The notes: generated by a model from the sequence alone, not told the origin. A stretch of 7,573 nt of DNA from Thermoprotei archaeon (GCA_003649565.1 QMSF01000035.1:1-7573), one strand, 5' to 3'; positions 1 to 6,554 are shown, counted from the first letter of the stretch. Program-made: numbers and translations.

Positions 1-1011
1 ACGCTCATTAAAAACTTCTATCTTCAGCCAGATACTCCTGCCCGAAGATGCATAACTACCTATATAGTCGTGCTGTGGCTCCTCCCACACATCCTCAAAC
101 CCACCACCAAAATGGTATCTGTTTGCAAATGAGTCACCTGTAGCTGTGGGGACGGCTACTAGGTAGTGAGTCTCATTAACCTCCTTTACAGCCCACACCT
201 CCTCACTAGGACAACGATATAATGTTAACGTGTATAGTGGAACGAATTTCTCACTTAGGAATTCCTTACGACCAAATTCATCAAAAGAATAGTAAACTAT
301 CATACCCACACCTTTCAATCGTAGTGTTATATTGAATAAATACCGGTCACAATCGTACCCTAGGTATGTAACATTCTCGATAGCGATGCTAAACCTTGGT
401 AGAGGATAATTGATATACATGTCTATTACGTCCCCAAAATAAGGGTCAGGGGTCAATACTATTCTCCCTATTTTAACGACATCGCCCCTCTCTAACCCTA
501 GAAAGTCATATACTTCAAAGTATAACCTGCCACCAGCCGCATCTTCATAACATTCATTCACTTTCTTATACGATTCCCAAAGAGAGCTGGGGGTATAGGG
601 TATTAGGAGGGTATCATTATCAACACGTAGAGCACAGTCTATGTCGGCCGAGAAGCACTCCTCATAAAGTTCTCCTACACGGCACTCGATCGTCGAACCG
701 TGGCGCTTCCACTCTAGGTTCGTCCTTACTGCCAAGAATAATATTAATGACCGCCAGCTTCCCATTTTATCCCTCCATTCGAGGAGTGATAAATATTGTC
801 TTAGTATTGTACTATTTGGTTCAACCCATCCTAATACCTCGAAGTAATATTGTTTTCCGTTTTTTATGAAACAAAATGAATAAGTCCCGTTAATTACCCT
901 TAGAGTAACTTCTTTTTTATTCTCTTCCTGAATCACGCCTAACACTACTATGAAAGTGAAGAATAGAATTGTTCCTACTCCTATAACTTTTAGAACCTTA
1001 GTCGTCTTCAT
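1..1011 (-). CDS. Signal-anchored, cysteine- and sequon-rich extracytoplasmic protein (C-terminus beyond left edge)
   Basis: A reading frame of 337 codons stays open to the left edge, so the 5' end is present and the 3' end is missing. It starts MKTTKVLKVIGVG. A hydrophobic segment at about residues 9-27 fits an uncleaved signal anchor or signal peptide, so the rest should lie outside the cell. The outside part has six N-glycosylation sequons (N41, N66, N132, N213, N227, N279) and seven cysteines (47, 110, 119, 126, 154, 221, 267), which could form disulfides. It looks beta-rich and I recognise no family. The start at 1011 is supported by an upstream AAGGGGGT (1021-1028) on the coding strand; an in-frame ATG at 1020 is possible but touches that site. 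The gene follows the 1014-1388 gene after two bases, so the two are probably one transcript. Function unknown. Confidence 0.8.
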   Translation of the reverse strand, partial: MKTTKVLKVIGVGTILFFTFIVVLGVIQEENKKEVTLRVINGTYSFCFIKNGKQYYFEVLGWVEPNSTILRQYLSLLEWRDKMGSWRSLILFLAVRTNLEWKRHGSTIECRVGELYEECFSADIDCALRVDNDTLLIPYTPSSLWESYKKVNECYEDAAGGRLYFEVYDFLGLERGDVVKIGRIVLTPDPYFGDVIDMYINYPLPRFSIAIENVTYLGYDCDRYLFNITLRLKGVGMIVYYSFDEFGRKEFLSEKFVPLYTLTLYRCPSEEVWAVKEVNETHYLVAVPTATGDSFANRYHFGGGFEDVWEEPQHDYIGSYASSGRSIWLKIEVFNER

Positions 1012-1013
1012 GC

Positions 1014-1388
1014 TTAGCATACCCCCTTAGGTGTGACTACTGGAACTACTCCGCCCCTAACCTTGCCTAGGATAAGCCTCCCCTCAACCTCTAGCCTATA
1101 CCTCCTACCTCTAACATAAGGCTTCGCTAGTTTAAGCTCCCATGACCTCTTGCTCCTCGGAGGCATCCTCCTGAAGAAGACAACCTTGCTAGCTAGCTCC
1201 TCCCCATGTATGATTTTAGTGAACTCCCAGAAGAGAATCTTTCTACGAATTCGAAGGGGGTGGGGGTAGAGCATGGCTAGAGTTACTGCGTTGATCTCAA
1301 CGGGGAATATTGTTTTATTGAAAAGTTCTACACGTATAATCCTCTCTCCTAAAGGATACATGTTCAAGAGATCTAGCACAACACCCAT
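1014..1388 (-). CDS. Small basic beta-rich protein of unknown function
   Basis: Hypothetical protein of 124 residues from ATG 1388, ending in cysteine (TPKGVC). Residues roughly 16-35 (RIIRVELFNKTIFPVEI) and the part around RSWELKL to RYRLEVEGRLI look like strands of a small beta-sandwich, loosely like WHy/LEA14 or CARDB-type folds; this is weak resemblance only. It is rich in Arg and Lys. The frame can also begin at TTG 1427 (137 residues). I prefer ATG 1388 because a good TATA-like box lies about 28 bases upstream, fitting a leaderless mRNA, and because TTG 1427 has no ribosome site. The longer form would add a fairly hydrophobic N-terminus that could act as a membrane anchor, so the alternative is not excluded. 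The downstream gene (1-1011) starts two bases after its stop. Confidence 0.65.
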   Translation of the reverse strand: MGVVLDLLNMYPLGERIIRVELFNKTIFPVEINAVTLAMLYPHPLRIRRKILFWEFTKIIHGEELASKVVFFRRMPPRSKRSWELKLAKPYVRGRRYRLEVEGRLILGKVRGGVVPVVTPKGVC

Positions 1389-1410
1389 CAAGTATATTGT
1401 GTAATGGATG

Positions 1411-1420
1411 AGATATAAAC
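1411..1420 (-). promoter_or_regulatory. TATA-like promoter for the 1014-1388 gene
   Basis: On the minus strand the bases read GTTTATATCT, preceded by purine-rich GGAAG that could serve as a BRE. The centre lies about 28 bases before ATG 1388, the usual archaeal TATA-to-start distance for a leaderless transcript. It would drive the 1014-1388 gene and the 1-1011 gene. No experimental support. Confidence 0.5.
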
Positions 1421-1512
1421 CTTCCAATATGAGTACTAACGAGAAATTTCCTCTTGCAGAATATGCTGAATCCCTGATTAACTTTTATTCATAAATTCAT
1501 AGTGGAAAGTTT

Positions 1513-3390
1513 TTAGTGCTCGAGACTTTTGACTATGGCTTCTGCTTCTTTGGCACGCTCGAATGCATGTATTAATCTCGCTAGATGCGCTAGTGGTGCT
1601 ATTATGGGGGTTATTGCGATTAGATTTGCTATGAACATTGCTTGTATGCGGATGCTATCTATAAAGGCTTCATCTGGTGCATAGAGGAAGTTGGCAATAT
1701 TAATGGCTAACTGATTTACAAGACTCATGATTAAAATGCCCAAAGCATAAATGAGCATTGTTGATTTGTAGAGTCTTTCAGTACGTTCTCTTTCGCTTGG
1801 GTAGAGTATTGCAGAGGCTAGGAATAATCCTGAGCCTATTCCACCAAGTAGCAAGACCATAGGATTGCTTGTTAGCATCGATGCCATGCATAAGACTGTG
1901 ATAACAGTGATATGCCCTAAACATGCTTCTAATGCCTCCTTATTGACTAAACGGGCTAAGGCTAGTAAGATGGCCCCTGATGCTAATGTAAGCCATATTG
2001 GGTGAAGCCTTAACAGCTCATAAGCACAGTAAGCTGGGACTACTTGAACAATTACTGCTGGCAGGCCTAATTTGAGCCTATGCCTTCTACTAGGAGCTCC
2101 GCATAAGGCTACGATTGTTGATAATAATGGTAATCCCAGCCAGGCATAGTCAAGCAACGTTCTCTCAAAGCTTGCTTCAAGCCTAATAGTGCCTTCACCT
2201 ATTAGAATGCCTCTAGGCGATTTGATCATGGCTTTAACCTTATACTCGCCAGCTAGGGGTACCTCTAAAGTCCATTGCTCCTCATAGTTATTCCCTTCAA
2301 GCTTAAACTCAAGACCACCTATGCTGAACTTCAACGTATATGGTGGCTTGTAAACACAAGTCACATTAATTAAGCCGAACGCGGTTCGTTCAAGCCTCAG
2401 CCATGCAGTCTCTTCACGAGCTACATAGTGCTCAAAGGTTAGGAGGCGTTTATCGACCCCGAGCCTACTAATGATTTTGCCGTTCTCTAACGACCATGAA
2501 AATTCATAATCTTTAACAACCTCATTAGACCACTTAATAATGCTTATACTCACGATCCTAGGCTCCTGCTTAACGACGATAGCGGGAACGATGGTTGCGT
2601 TTATGAATGCCGGTCTGAAGGCGATGAGGGTCTCGATGTTGAACCATTCTGAGAAGCTAAGGCTTGTGAAGTCTTCATAGGAGTAGTTTCTAAGCACTAG
2701 CTTAGCCCGAACCTTCGCGTATGTATCCCGAGCATTCTCAAGTAACCACCTAGCCTTTCCAGCATCCTTGAAGAGGCATAACCACATGGCAGTAGCCTTT
2801 ATTGAGGGCCTCGAGGAGTTTCTAATCCATGAGATCGCATAACCTAGATCGAAGTCTCTAAGCATATTCTCGCTAACATTATAGCCTAAGAGCCTAAGCG
2901 TCATAACTATGTAGTAAGCCTTGTCAAAGGTATTGGCTTTGATAAGCTCGTGTAGTAGAAGGCTTGCATTAACCTCAAATCTAGCACCTATAACCTTGAG
3001 GAGCCATGTAGCATACAACGTCGCCTCAGGGTTAAAACTAACCTCACTAGGCGTTTGAGAGAAGTACCCATTTCGCCTACATGCTAAGATAAAGCTTAAC
3101 CCTACTTCATCAAGCTCTATGCCGTAAAGAGATTTGAGAAGAAGCTCTCGAGCAATTTCAGAACATACCAAAGCCTTGGCTTCATATGGTGGTCTTGGAA
3201 CATACTCTACATGCCTTACCTCACCATAATCTACAGCCTCAAGGGTTAGTATTATTGAGTGCTCTCCCTTTGCAAGGATCGTGCTATTACTAGGCAAGAG
3301 GTTTGACAAAAATAATCCTAATATAATAATTAGTAGCGTTCCCCAAAGGTTCGGGGTATGACTACCTATAACCCTCATACCTAACACCAC
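1513..3390 (-). CDS. Polytopic membrane protein with outside helical-repeat and beta domains
   Basis: Hypothetical protein of up to 625 residues. Residues 14-31 form a signal or anchor helix. Residues about 65-235 are helical with three similar units near 119-141, 153-175 and 194-216 (pattern Y-A-x3-L-K/R-x-I/L-G), recalling the alpha/alpha-toroid repeats of prenyltransferase-like and thioester-type domains. Residues about 270-408 look like one or two beta-sandwiches. About seven membrane helices follow (near 413-431, 440-461, 464-482, 487-506, 509-530, 541-570, 582-607), then a short charged tail. Seven N-glycosylation sequons (N35, 141, 171, 191, 235, 264, 342) all lie in the predicted outside part. 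The start is GTG 3390 or, better spaced from the GGAGG site, GTG 3387; ATG 3378 is also in frame. It overlaps the end of the 3362-4057 gene by 29 bases, so the two are probably translated together. No enzyme motif seen; a surface or sensing role is a guess. Confidence 0.8.
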   Translation of the reverse strand: MVLGMRVIGSHTPNLWGTLLIIILGLFLSNLLPSNSTILAKGEHSIILTLEAVDYGEVRHVEYVPRPPYEAKALVCSEIARELLLKSLYGIELDEVGLSFILACRRNGYFSQTPSEVSFNPEATLYATWLLKVIGARFEVNASLLLHELIKANTFDKAYYIVMTLRLLGYNVSENMLRDFDLGYAISWIRNSSRPSIKATAMWLCLFKDAGKARWLLENARDTYAKVRAKLVLRNYSYEDFTSLSFSEWFNIETLIAFRPAFINATIVPAIVVKQEPRIVSISIIKWSNEVVKDYEFSWSLENGKIISRLGVDKRLLTFEHYVAREETAWLRLERTAFGLINVTCVYKPPYTLKFSIGGLEFKLEGNNYEEQWTLEVPLAGEYKVKAMIKSPRGILIGEGTIRLEASFERTLLDYAWLGLPLLSTIVALCGAPSRRHRLKLGLPAVIVQVVPAYCAYELLRLHPIWLTLASGAILLALARLVNKEALEACLGHITVITVLCMASMLTSNPMVLLLGGIGSGLFLASAILYPSERERTERLYKSTMLIYALGILIMSLVNQLAINIANFLYAPDEAFIDSIRIQAMFIANLIAITPIIAPLAHLARLIHAFERAKEAEAIVKSLEH

Positions 3391-4057
3391 CAGCCTCCTC
3401 TTTAACCCTCTTTACCACGAAATATGCTGAAGTGACCACAATTAAGACCAAGCTGATGGTGTAAAGCTCTCTTAATCTTGGAGTGTATAGTATGCGTATG
3501 AAGGAGTCTAAAGGCAGTCGTTCGAGAAGGCTTAGTGTTATTGATGCATAGGCGTATGCAAGGTCTTCAAGATCCTTAGGCTTATAGGAGAGCCAGTAGT
3601 CAATAAGCTTCTCAGGGTCATCACTATAAAGCCTTACAGAGCCCCAGTCCAAGCGCTCTAAAAGGCTTAATAGCTGGGATCCGAGTTGCTCTGAGTAGCC
3701 TTTAACTTTAAGCATGAGAGCTAATAGAGTGCCTACATAATGGGCGCATTTCTCAAGCTTATTGTGAAGCATGGAATCGTAGGCAAGGCGGTAGTAGGCT
3801 AGTAGTGTCTCGCGATGATCAGCAACATCAAGCTTAATCGCTTGAGTAGCTGAGAGCTTAATCACCCGCTCGTAGGGAGCTAGAGCATCATGGACTTTAG
3901 AGTGAGCAAGTACCAAGCATGCGATCTCACCTGCATAGCTAGGTATGAAAGCATTTGCCATTAGGATGACCAGCATCAAGCTTAAGGCTACCATGAGGTA
4001 GAAGCAAGGGAGTAGAAAAGAAGACTTACAGGATAGTGTTAAAGATAGAATCTTCAT
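3362..4057 (-). CDS. Membrane protein with helical extracytoplasmic domain and two terminal membrane segments
   Basis: Hypothetical protein of 231 residues. A hydrophobic stretch at about residues 14-38 (ending near FIPSYA, a possible signal cleavage site) and a second at about 199-215 bracket a mostly helical, charged domain (about 42-195). The C-terminus is short and basic (VKRVKEEAGG). The expected topology is type I: helical domain outside, small tail inside. No family recognised and no sequons obvious. It starts at ATG 4057 without a clear ribosome site, so the mRNA may be leaderless. Its stop lies inside the 5' end of the 625-residue gene; the overlap and shared membrane topology suggest that the two proteins act together. 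The gene is divergent from the Gp37/TcmP unit, sharing the 156-base region 4058-4213. Confidence 0.8.
   Translation of the reverse strand: MKILSLTLSCKSSFLLPCFYLMVALSLMLVILMANAFIPSYAGEIACLVLAHSKVHDALAPYERVIKLSATQAIKLDVADHRETLLAYYRLAYDSMLHNKLEKCAHYVGTLLALMLKVKGYSEQLGSQLLSLLERLDWGSVRLYSDDPEKLIDYWLSYKPKDLEDLAYAYASITLSLLERLPLDSFIRILYTPRLRELYTISLVLIVVTSAYFVVKRVKEEAGGVRYEGYR
3394..3400 (-). promoter_or_regulatory. Ribosome binding site of the 1513-3390 gene
   Basis: The minus strand reads GAGGAGG here, inside the 3' end of the upstream gene. GTG 3390 is three bases away and GTG 3387 six bases, so the second GTG is the better-spaced start. ATG 3378 is 15 bases away, which is too far. Confidence 0.6.
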
Positions 4058-4074
4058 GAGAGATAAGCAGAGGG

Positions 4075-4084
4075 ATTAAAACCA
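4075..4084 (-). promoter_or_regulatory. Possible TATA-like box for the 3362-4057 gene
   Basis: The minus strand reads GGTTTTAATC around here, centred about 22 bases before ATG 4057. This is slightly close but would fit a leaderless start, which would explain the missing ribosome site. A second AT-rich candidate lies near 4101-4112 (TTTAAAGTTATA on the minus strand). Confidence 0.3.
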
Positions 4085-4114
4085 TACTCCTCTTCGAGGG
4101 TATAACTTTAAACT

Positions 4115-4125
4115 GATAATTTATC
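4115..4125 (+). repeat. Short perfect palindrome in the divergent intergenic region
   Basis: GATAA-T-TTATC is a perfect inverted repeat of two five-base arms around one base. It lies between the two divergent promoters and could be a regulator site, but AT-rich palindromes of this size arise easily by chance. Confidence 0.3.
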
Positions 4126-4155
4126 TTCACAAGCGTAATTCCGTGTAGACGCCAA

Positions 4156-4163
4156 TTTATATA
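4156..4163 (+). promoter_or_regulatory. TATA box for the Gp37/TcmP unit
   Basis: TTTATATA lies 51-58 bases before the TTG start at 4214. A start site about 26 bases downstream of the box (near 4185) would give a leader of roughly 28 bases that contains the GGTGA ribosome site. A second candidate, TTTTAAATAC at 4175-4184, would begin transcription too near the ribosome site and is less likely. Confidence 0.5.
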
Positions 4164-4173
4164 GTACCTATAT
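4159..4173 (+). promoter_or_regulatory. Operator-like inverted repeat overlapping the TATA box
   Basis: ATATAG-TAC-CTATAT is a perfect inverted repeat with six-base arms. It overlaps the TATA box by five bases, where a bound repressor would block TBP/TFB. The position suggests the cassette is regulated; the regulator is unknown, though the first protein's own N-terminal domain is a candidate. Confidence 0.35.
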
Positions 4174-4202
4174 CTTTTAAATACTAGGTACCATGTATAA
4201 AA

Positions 4203-4207
4203 GGTGA
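4203..4207 (+). promoter_or_regulatory. Ribosome binding site fixing the TTG start at 4214
   Basis: GGTGA matches the archaeal 16S 3' end and is followed by exactly six bases, then TTG 4214. An in-frame TGA at 4205-4207 forbids a more upstream start, and ATG 4210 is in another frame that stops after six codons. The TTG start is therefore well supported. Confidence 0.75.
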
Positions 4208-4213
4208 ATATGT

Positions 4214-5236
4214 TTGTGGGACGAGGCTGAAAGGCTTATCGAGCATATTAAGAATCGCGGACCTAGAAAAGTATTCTACGTTGGAAAAAGCAAAGATGGC
4301 AGATATTACGGTAGAGGGAGGATCAGCGCCCCCAAGAAGTTTATTGGTAAGAAGGTATACATAGTTACTGAGGAGGAGCTTCAAGAGCTTTCTAGATTAC
4401 TTGTTAGGTTAAATGCCCTTAAGGACTTCTTCGTCGCTTTCTTGAACTCTGAAAAGTGCCCGAAGATGTTCAATATTGTTGGCGAGACATGGAATCCAGT
4501 TACAGGATGTATACATAATTGTAATTACTGTTGGGCACGGAAGCTGGCATTATCGAAGCTTCGAAACTCCAGAAGGTATCGTAATGGCTTTATACCTCGG
4601 CTTAATCCTGAAGAATTTAGAAAAAGCTTTAAAGGAGGGATAGTCTTCGTCAGTGACATGGGGGATCTATTTAATGTGCATGTTAAAGATGAATGGATCA
4701 TGCGGGTTATAAGGCATATAAGGAAGTTCCCAGACACCTTCTTCCTCTTCCTCACGAAAAATCCAGCGAGATATCAAGAATTCATAGGGCACTTTCCGAG
4801 GAATGTGATCTTAGGGACCACCATCGAGACAGATGATGATGACTTATATCTCAAACATCGCATTTCTTCGGCTCCCATTCCTAGCCGACGTTATAAGGCT
4901 ATGAAGGAGCTCAACTGGCCTTGCAAGTTCGTCTCTATCGAGCCGATACTTGACTTCAACTTAGATAATTTCGTGAAATGGATCCGGGATATAGCTCCCT
5001 TCATGGTTTATGTAGGTTATGACAACTACAATAATAAGCTCCCAGAGCCATCACTCAAGAAGACTATGGCGCTTATCGAGAAGTTATCAAGGTTTACACT
5101 TGTAGTGAGAAAAACCATCAGACCAGCTTGGTTCGAGAGTATGGAAAGCTATATTGATTTCTCTAAGTCGGCGAAAAACTCGAATGAGGCTGGGGTGAAG
5201 CAGAATGTCCGAGAGAATAAGAAGCGAGAGGTATGA
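4214..5236 (+). CDS. Gp37/Gp68 (DUF5131) family three-Cys-motif protein, radical SAM-like
   Basis: Protein of 340 residues. The core from about residue 86 matches the phage Gp37/Gp68 family (PF07505, DUF5131): ETWNPVTGC, then C99-x3-C103-x2-C106 followed by WARK, the spacing that binds a 4Fe-4S cluster in radical SAM enzymes. Other family-like blocks are SDMGDLFN (147-154), FLTKNP (179-184), GTTIET (201-206) and SIEPILD (241-247). The reaction and substrate are unknown for the family. Residues 1-85 are extra compared with the usual domain: residues 18-52, centred on GRISAPKKFIGKKVYIV, resemble small AbrB/DUF2080-type beta DNA-binding domains, followed by a helix (53-78). The last 25 residues are charged and probably disordered. 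It starts at TTG 4214 on ribosome-site evidence. It overlaps the tcmP-like gene by 32 bases, the standard partner of this family, so joint function is expected. The family call is firm; radical SAM chemistry is inferred. Confidence 0.88.
   Translation: MWDEAERLIEHIKNRGPRKVFYVGKSKDGRYYGRGRISAPKKFIGKKVYIVTEEELQELSRLLVRLNALKDFFVAFLNSEKCPKMFNIVGETWNPVTGCIHNCNYCWARKLALSKLRNSRRYRNGFIPRLNPEEFRKSFKGGIVFVSDMGDLFNVHVKDEWIMRVIRHIRKFPDTFFLFLTKNPARYQEFIGHFPRNVILGTTIETDDDDLYLKHRISSAPIPSRRYKAMKELNWPCKFVSIEPILDFNLDNFVKWIRDIAPFMVYVGYDNYNNKLPEPSLKKTMALIEKLSRFTLVVRKTIRPAWFESMESYIDFSKSAKNSNEAGVKQNVRENKKREV
5192..5198 (+). promoter_or_regulatory. Internal ribosome binding site of the TcmP gene
   Basis: GGGGTGA lies inside the end of the upstream gene, six bases before ATG 5205. 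The spacing is identical to that of the first cassette gene and of the 6648-7349 gene, supporting ATG 5205 as the start and translational coupling. Confidence 0.7.
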
Positions 5237-6296
5237 GAGATTTGAACAGTACCTCTACAAGTTAAGAGAACTTGCACTAGGCATTATGGATAACCTTGAT
5301 GATAACGATAAAAGAATTATCCGGGGCTTTTTCAAGAGACAGTATCCTTCCCCAAGAGAGCATTATTGGAGCATTAAGAAGCTATACTGTTTCGCTATGT
5401 TTCTGCCAGTATTTCTACAGATTGGCCTAAGCTACTTTGATAAGCTCATATACATAGATACGCATGCAGGCCCTGGACTAGCTAAGATTGGACCTGAAGA
5501 GGATGAGTTTGTTCCTGGATCACCACTAATAGCCCTAAAATGGCCTGAAATAATCGCAGAGACCTGCAAACCTTTCAGGAAGATACAACGTGGCTTTGAT
5601 GAATATGTCCTAGTAGATAAGGATCCTCAGGTACATAATATATTACATAGAATAATTAATAATGTTGCGAAAGATAAAGAGGTCGCAGTAATCAACAGTG
5701 ATTCCAACCACTACCTGCCCTCGCTAGCTAAGAGGATAAGTAAAGAGCAGGCGAAAAAGAGAGTTCTAGCTCTCCTTTTCGTAGATCCCTTTGGAATAAT
5801 CAAGTCCCAACTTAGCTATAGTGCATTATCATCTCTATTAGGCGGCGATTGTAAAGTTGACGTAGTAATGAACATAATGTCAAGTATGTTAGCCCGTGGA
5901 CTATCATATCAGCTTAACTCTAACTACCTCAAATATAAAGACACTGTTCGTCTCTTATTTAATGACCTTCCTAGCAGGGTAAGAGGTCTCTCTCTTTTCG
6001 AATATTGCCTTAAGAAACCCTCACCAAAGGCTAGTATCTCACGCGACGACGTAGTTCAGGCCTATATACATTTATTCAAAAGCTTTAGGTACCAGACCAT
6101 ATTTTGCGTACCTGTCGAGTTTCGAGAAGGTCAGATACTCTATCATTTAATCCTTGCTTCAAAAAGTCGTGGGGCTCGGAGATGGCTAGGTAATTATGTA
6201 AATTATATAGAATCTCAGTTACCACAAGGCTACGAGAGTCTCAAAGCGAAATGGTTTAAGGTATCTGGAAAGGGCCTTTACAAATGGCTCTCTTAG
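5205..6296 (+). CDS. tcmP: Three-Cys-motif partner protein TcmP (methyltransferase-like)
   Basis: Protein of 363 residues that I recognise as TcmP (TIGR04474), named for its regular pairing with C-x3-C-x2-C proteins of the Gp37/Gp68 family, exactly the neighbour here. A Rossmann, SAM-methyltransferase-like core is visible: YIDTHAGPG (83-91) as the nucleotide-binding motif I, GSPLIAL (105-111), an acidic strand end LVDKD (136-140), NSDSN (164-168), and FVDPFG (192-197) where methyltransferases carry the catalytic DPP-type loop. YHLILASK (313-320) is a typical late TcmP block. Residues 1-80 are helical. No signal or membrane segment, so it is cytoplasmic. Its true activity is not established; a modification step together with the upstream protein is an inference. 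It overlaps the upstream gene by 32 bases and has its own ribosome site, so it should be made in a fixed ratio with it. Confidence 0.88.
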   Translation: MSERIRSERYERFEQYLYKLRELALGIMDNLDDNDKRIIRGFFKRQYPSPREHYWSIKKLYCFAMFLPVFLQIGLSYFDKLIYIDTHAGPGLAKIGPEEDEFVPGSPLIALKWPEIIAETCKPFRKIQRGFDEYVLVDKDPQVHNILHRIINNVAKDKEVAVINSDSNHYLPSLAKRISKEQAKKRVLALLFVDPFGIIKSQLSYSALSSLLGGDCKVDVVMNIMSSMLARGLSYQLNSNYLKYKDTVRLLFNDLPSRVRGLSLFEYCLKKPSPKASISRDDVVQAYIHLFKSFRYQTIFCVPVEFREGQILYHLILASKSRGARRWLGNYVNYIESQLPQGYESLKAKWFKVSGKGLYKWLS

Positions 6297-6313
6297 AATT
6301 CTGACCGGAATTA

Positions 6314-6334
6314 TCTTAAGAAGCAATCTTAAGA
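6314..6334 (+). repeat. Paired self-palindromic octamers downstream of tcmP
   Basis: TCTTAAGA, itself a perfect palindrome, occurs twice with five bases (AGCAA) between. In RNA the two copies can form an eight-base-pair stem with a five-base loop on either strand. It lies 18 bases after the tcmP stop and could protect or end the transcript; it could also be a protein-binding site. No T-run follows, so a classical terminator is not shown. Confidence 0.45.
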
Positions 6335-6335
6335 G

Positions 6336-6351
6336 CCCGCCTAAGAGCGGG
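6336..6351 (+). terminator. GC-rich hairpin, possible transcript end element
   Basis: CCCGC-CTAAGA-GCGGG forms a perfect five-base-pair GC stem with a six-base loop, standing out in an AT-rich gap. It directly follows the paired octamers and lies between the ends of convergent reading frames. No T-tract follows on either strand, so termination is only a possibility; an RNA-stability role is equally likely. Confidence 0.3.
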
Positions 6352-6364
6352 TACGCTCCTATAA

Positions 6365-6554
6365 TCACAGTTGCTCTCCCAGTATCCCTTCTGATTCGAT
6401 AGCTAAGGTCTCAAGGGATGGGTATAATACATCAACAAATTCTGGATGAGTGAACCTTAGCATGTATTTTGCCTCCTCCTCATATTTGATAATGGGTTTA
6501 GGTCATGTAGACGACTTCCTTCTCTCCATCCGATACTATTATAGCCTTTTTCAT
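6365..6554 (-). pseudogene. Frameshifted remnant of a small leftward gene
   Basis: On the minus strand ATG 6554 begins MKKAIIVSDGEKEVVYMT and stops at TAA 6498-6500. An overlapping second frame, open from 6502 and ending at TGA 6365-6367, continues in protein-like fashion (PKPIIKYEEEAKYMLRF, then HPEFVDVLYPSLETLAIESE). Joining them needs one frameshift near 6498-6504 and would give a protein of about 64 residues. Alternatively the second frame is a separate 32-codon gene from ATG 6463, since GAGGAGGAGG at 6472-6481 sits eight bases upstream. No family recognised. Broken gene, tiny gene, or chance cannot be settled by eye. Confidence 0.3.

Noticed and set aside
1428..1512. Possible terminator behind the 625-residue gene
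   Set aside because: The 85-base gap lacks a clear hairpin or a long T-run on the coding strand; only short AT-rich tracts are present.
4026..4085. Nineteen-codon leftward frame from ATG 4085 with GAGGAG just upstream, overlapping the 231-residue gene start
   Set aside because: The ribosome site is too close to the ATG, the peptide shows no attenuator features, and a TATA-like box falls within it.
4184..4384. Leftward 66-codon frame
   Set aside because: It lies opposite the well-supported start of the Gp37/Gp68 gene and has no independent signals.
4525..4755. Leftward 76-codon frame
   Set aside because: It is antisense to the core of the Gp37/Gp68 gene, whose motifs are clear in the plus frame.
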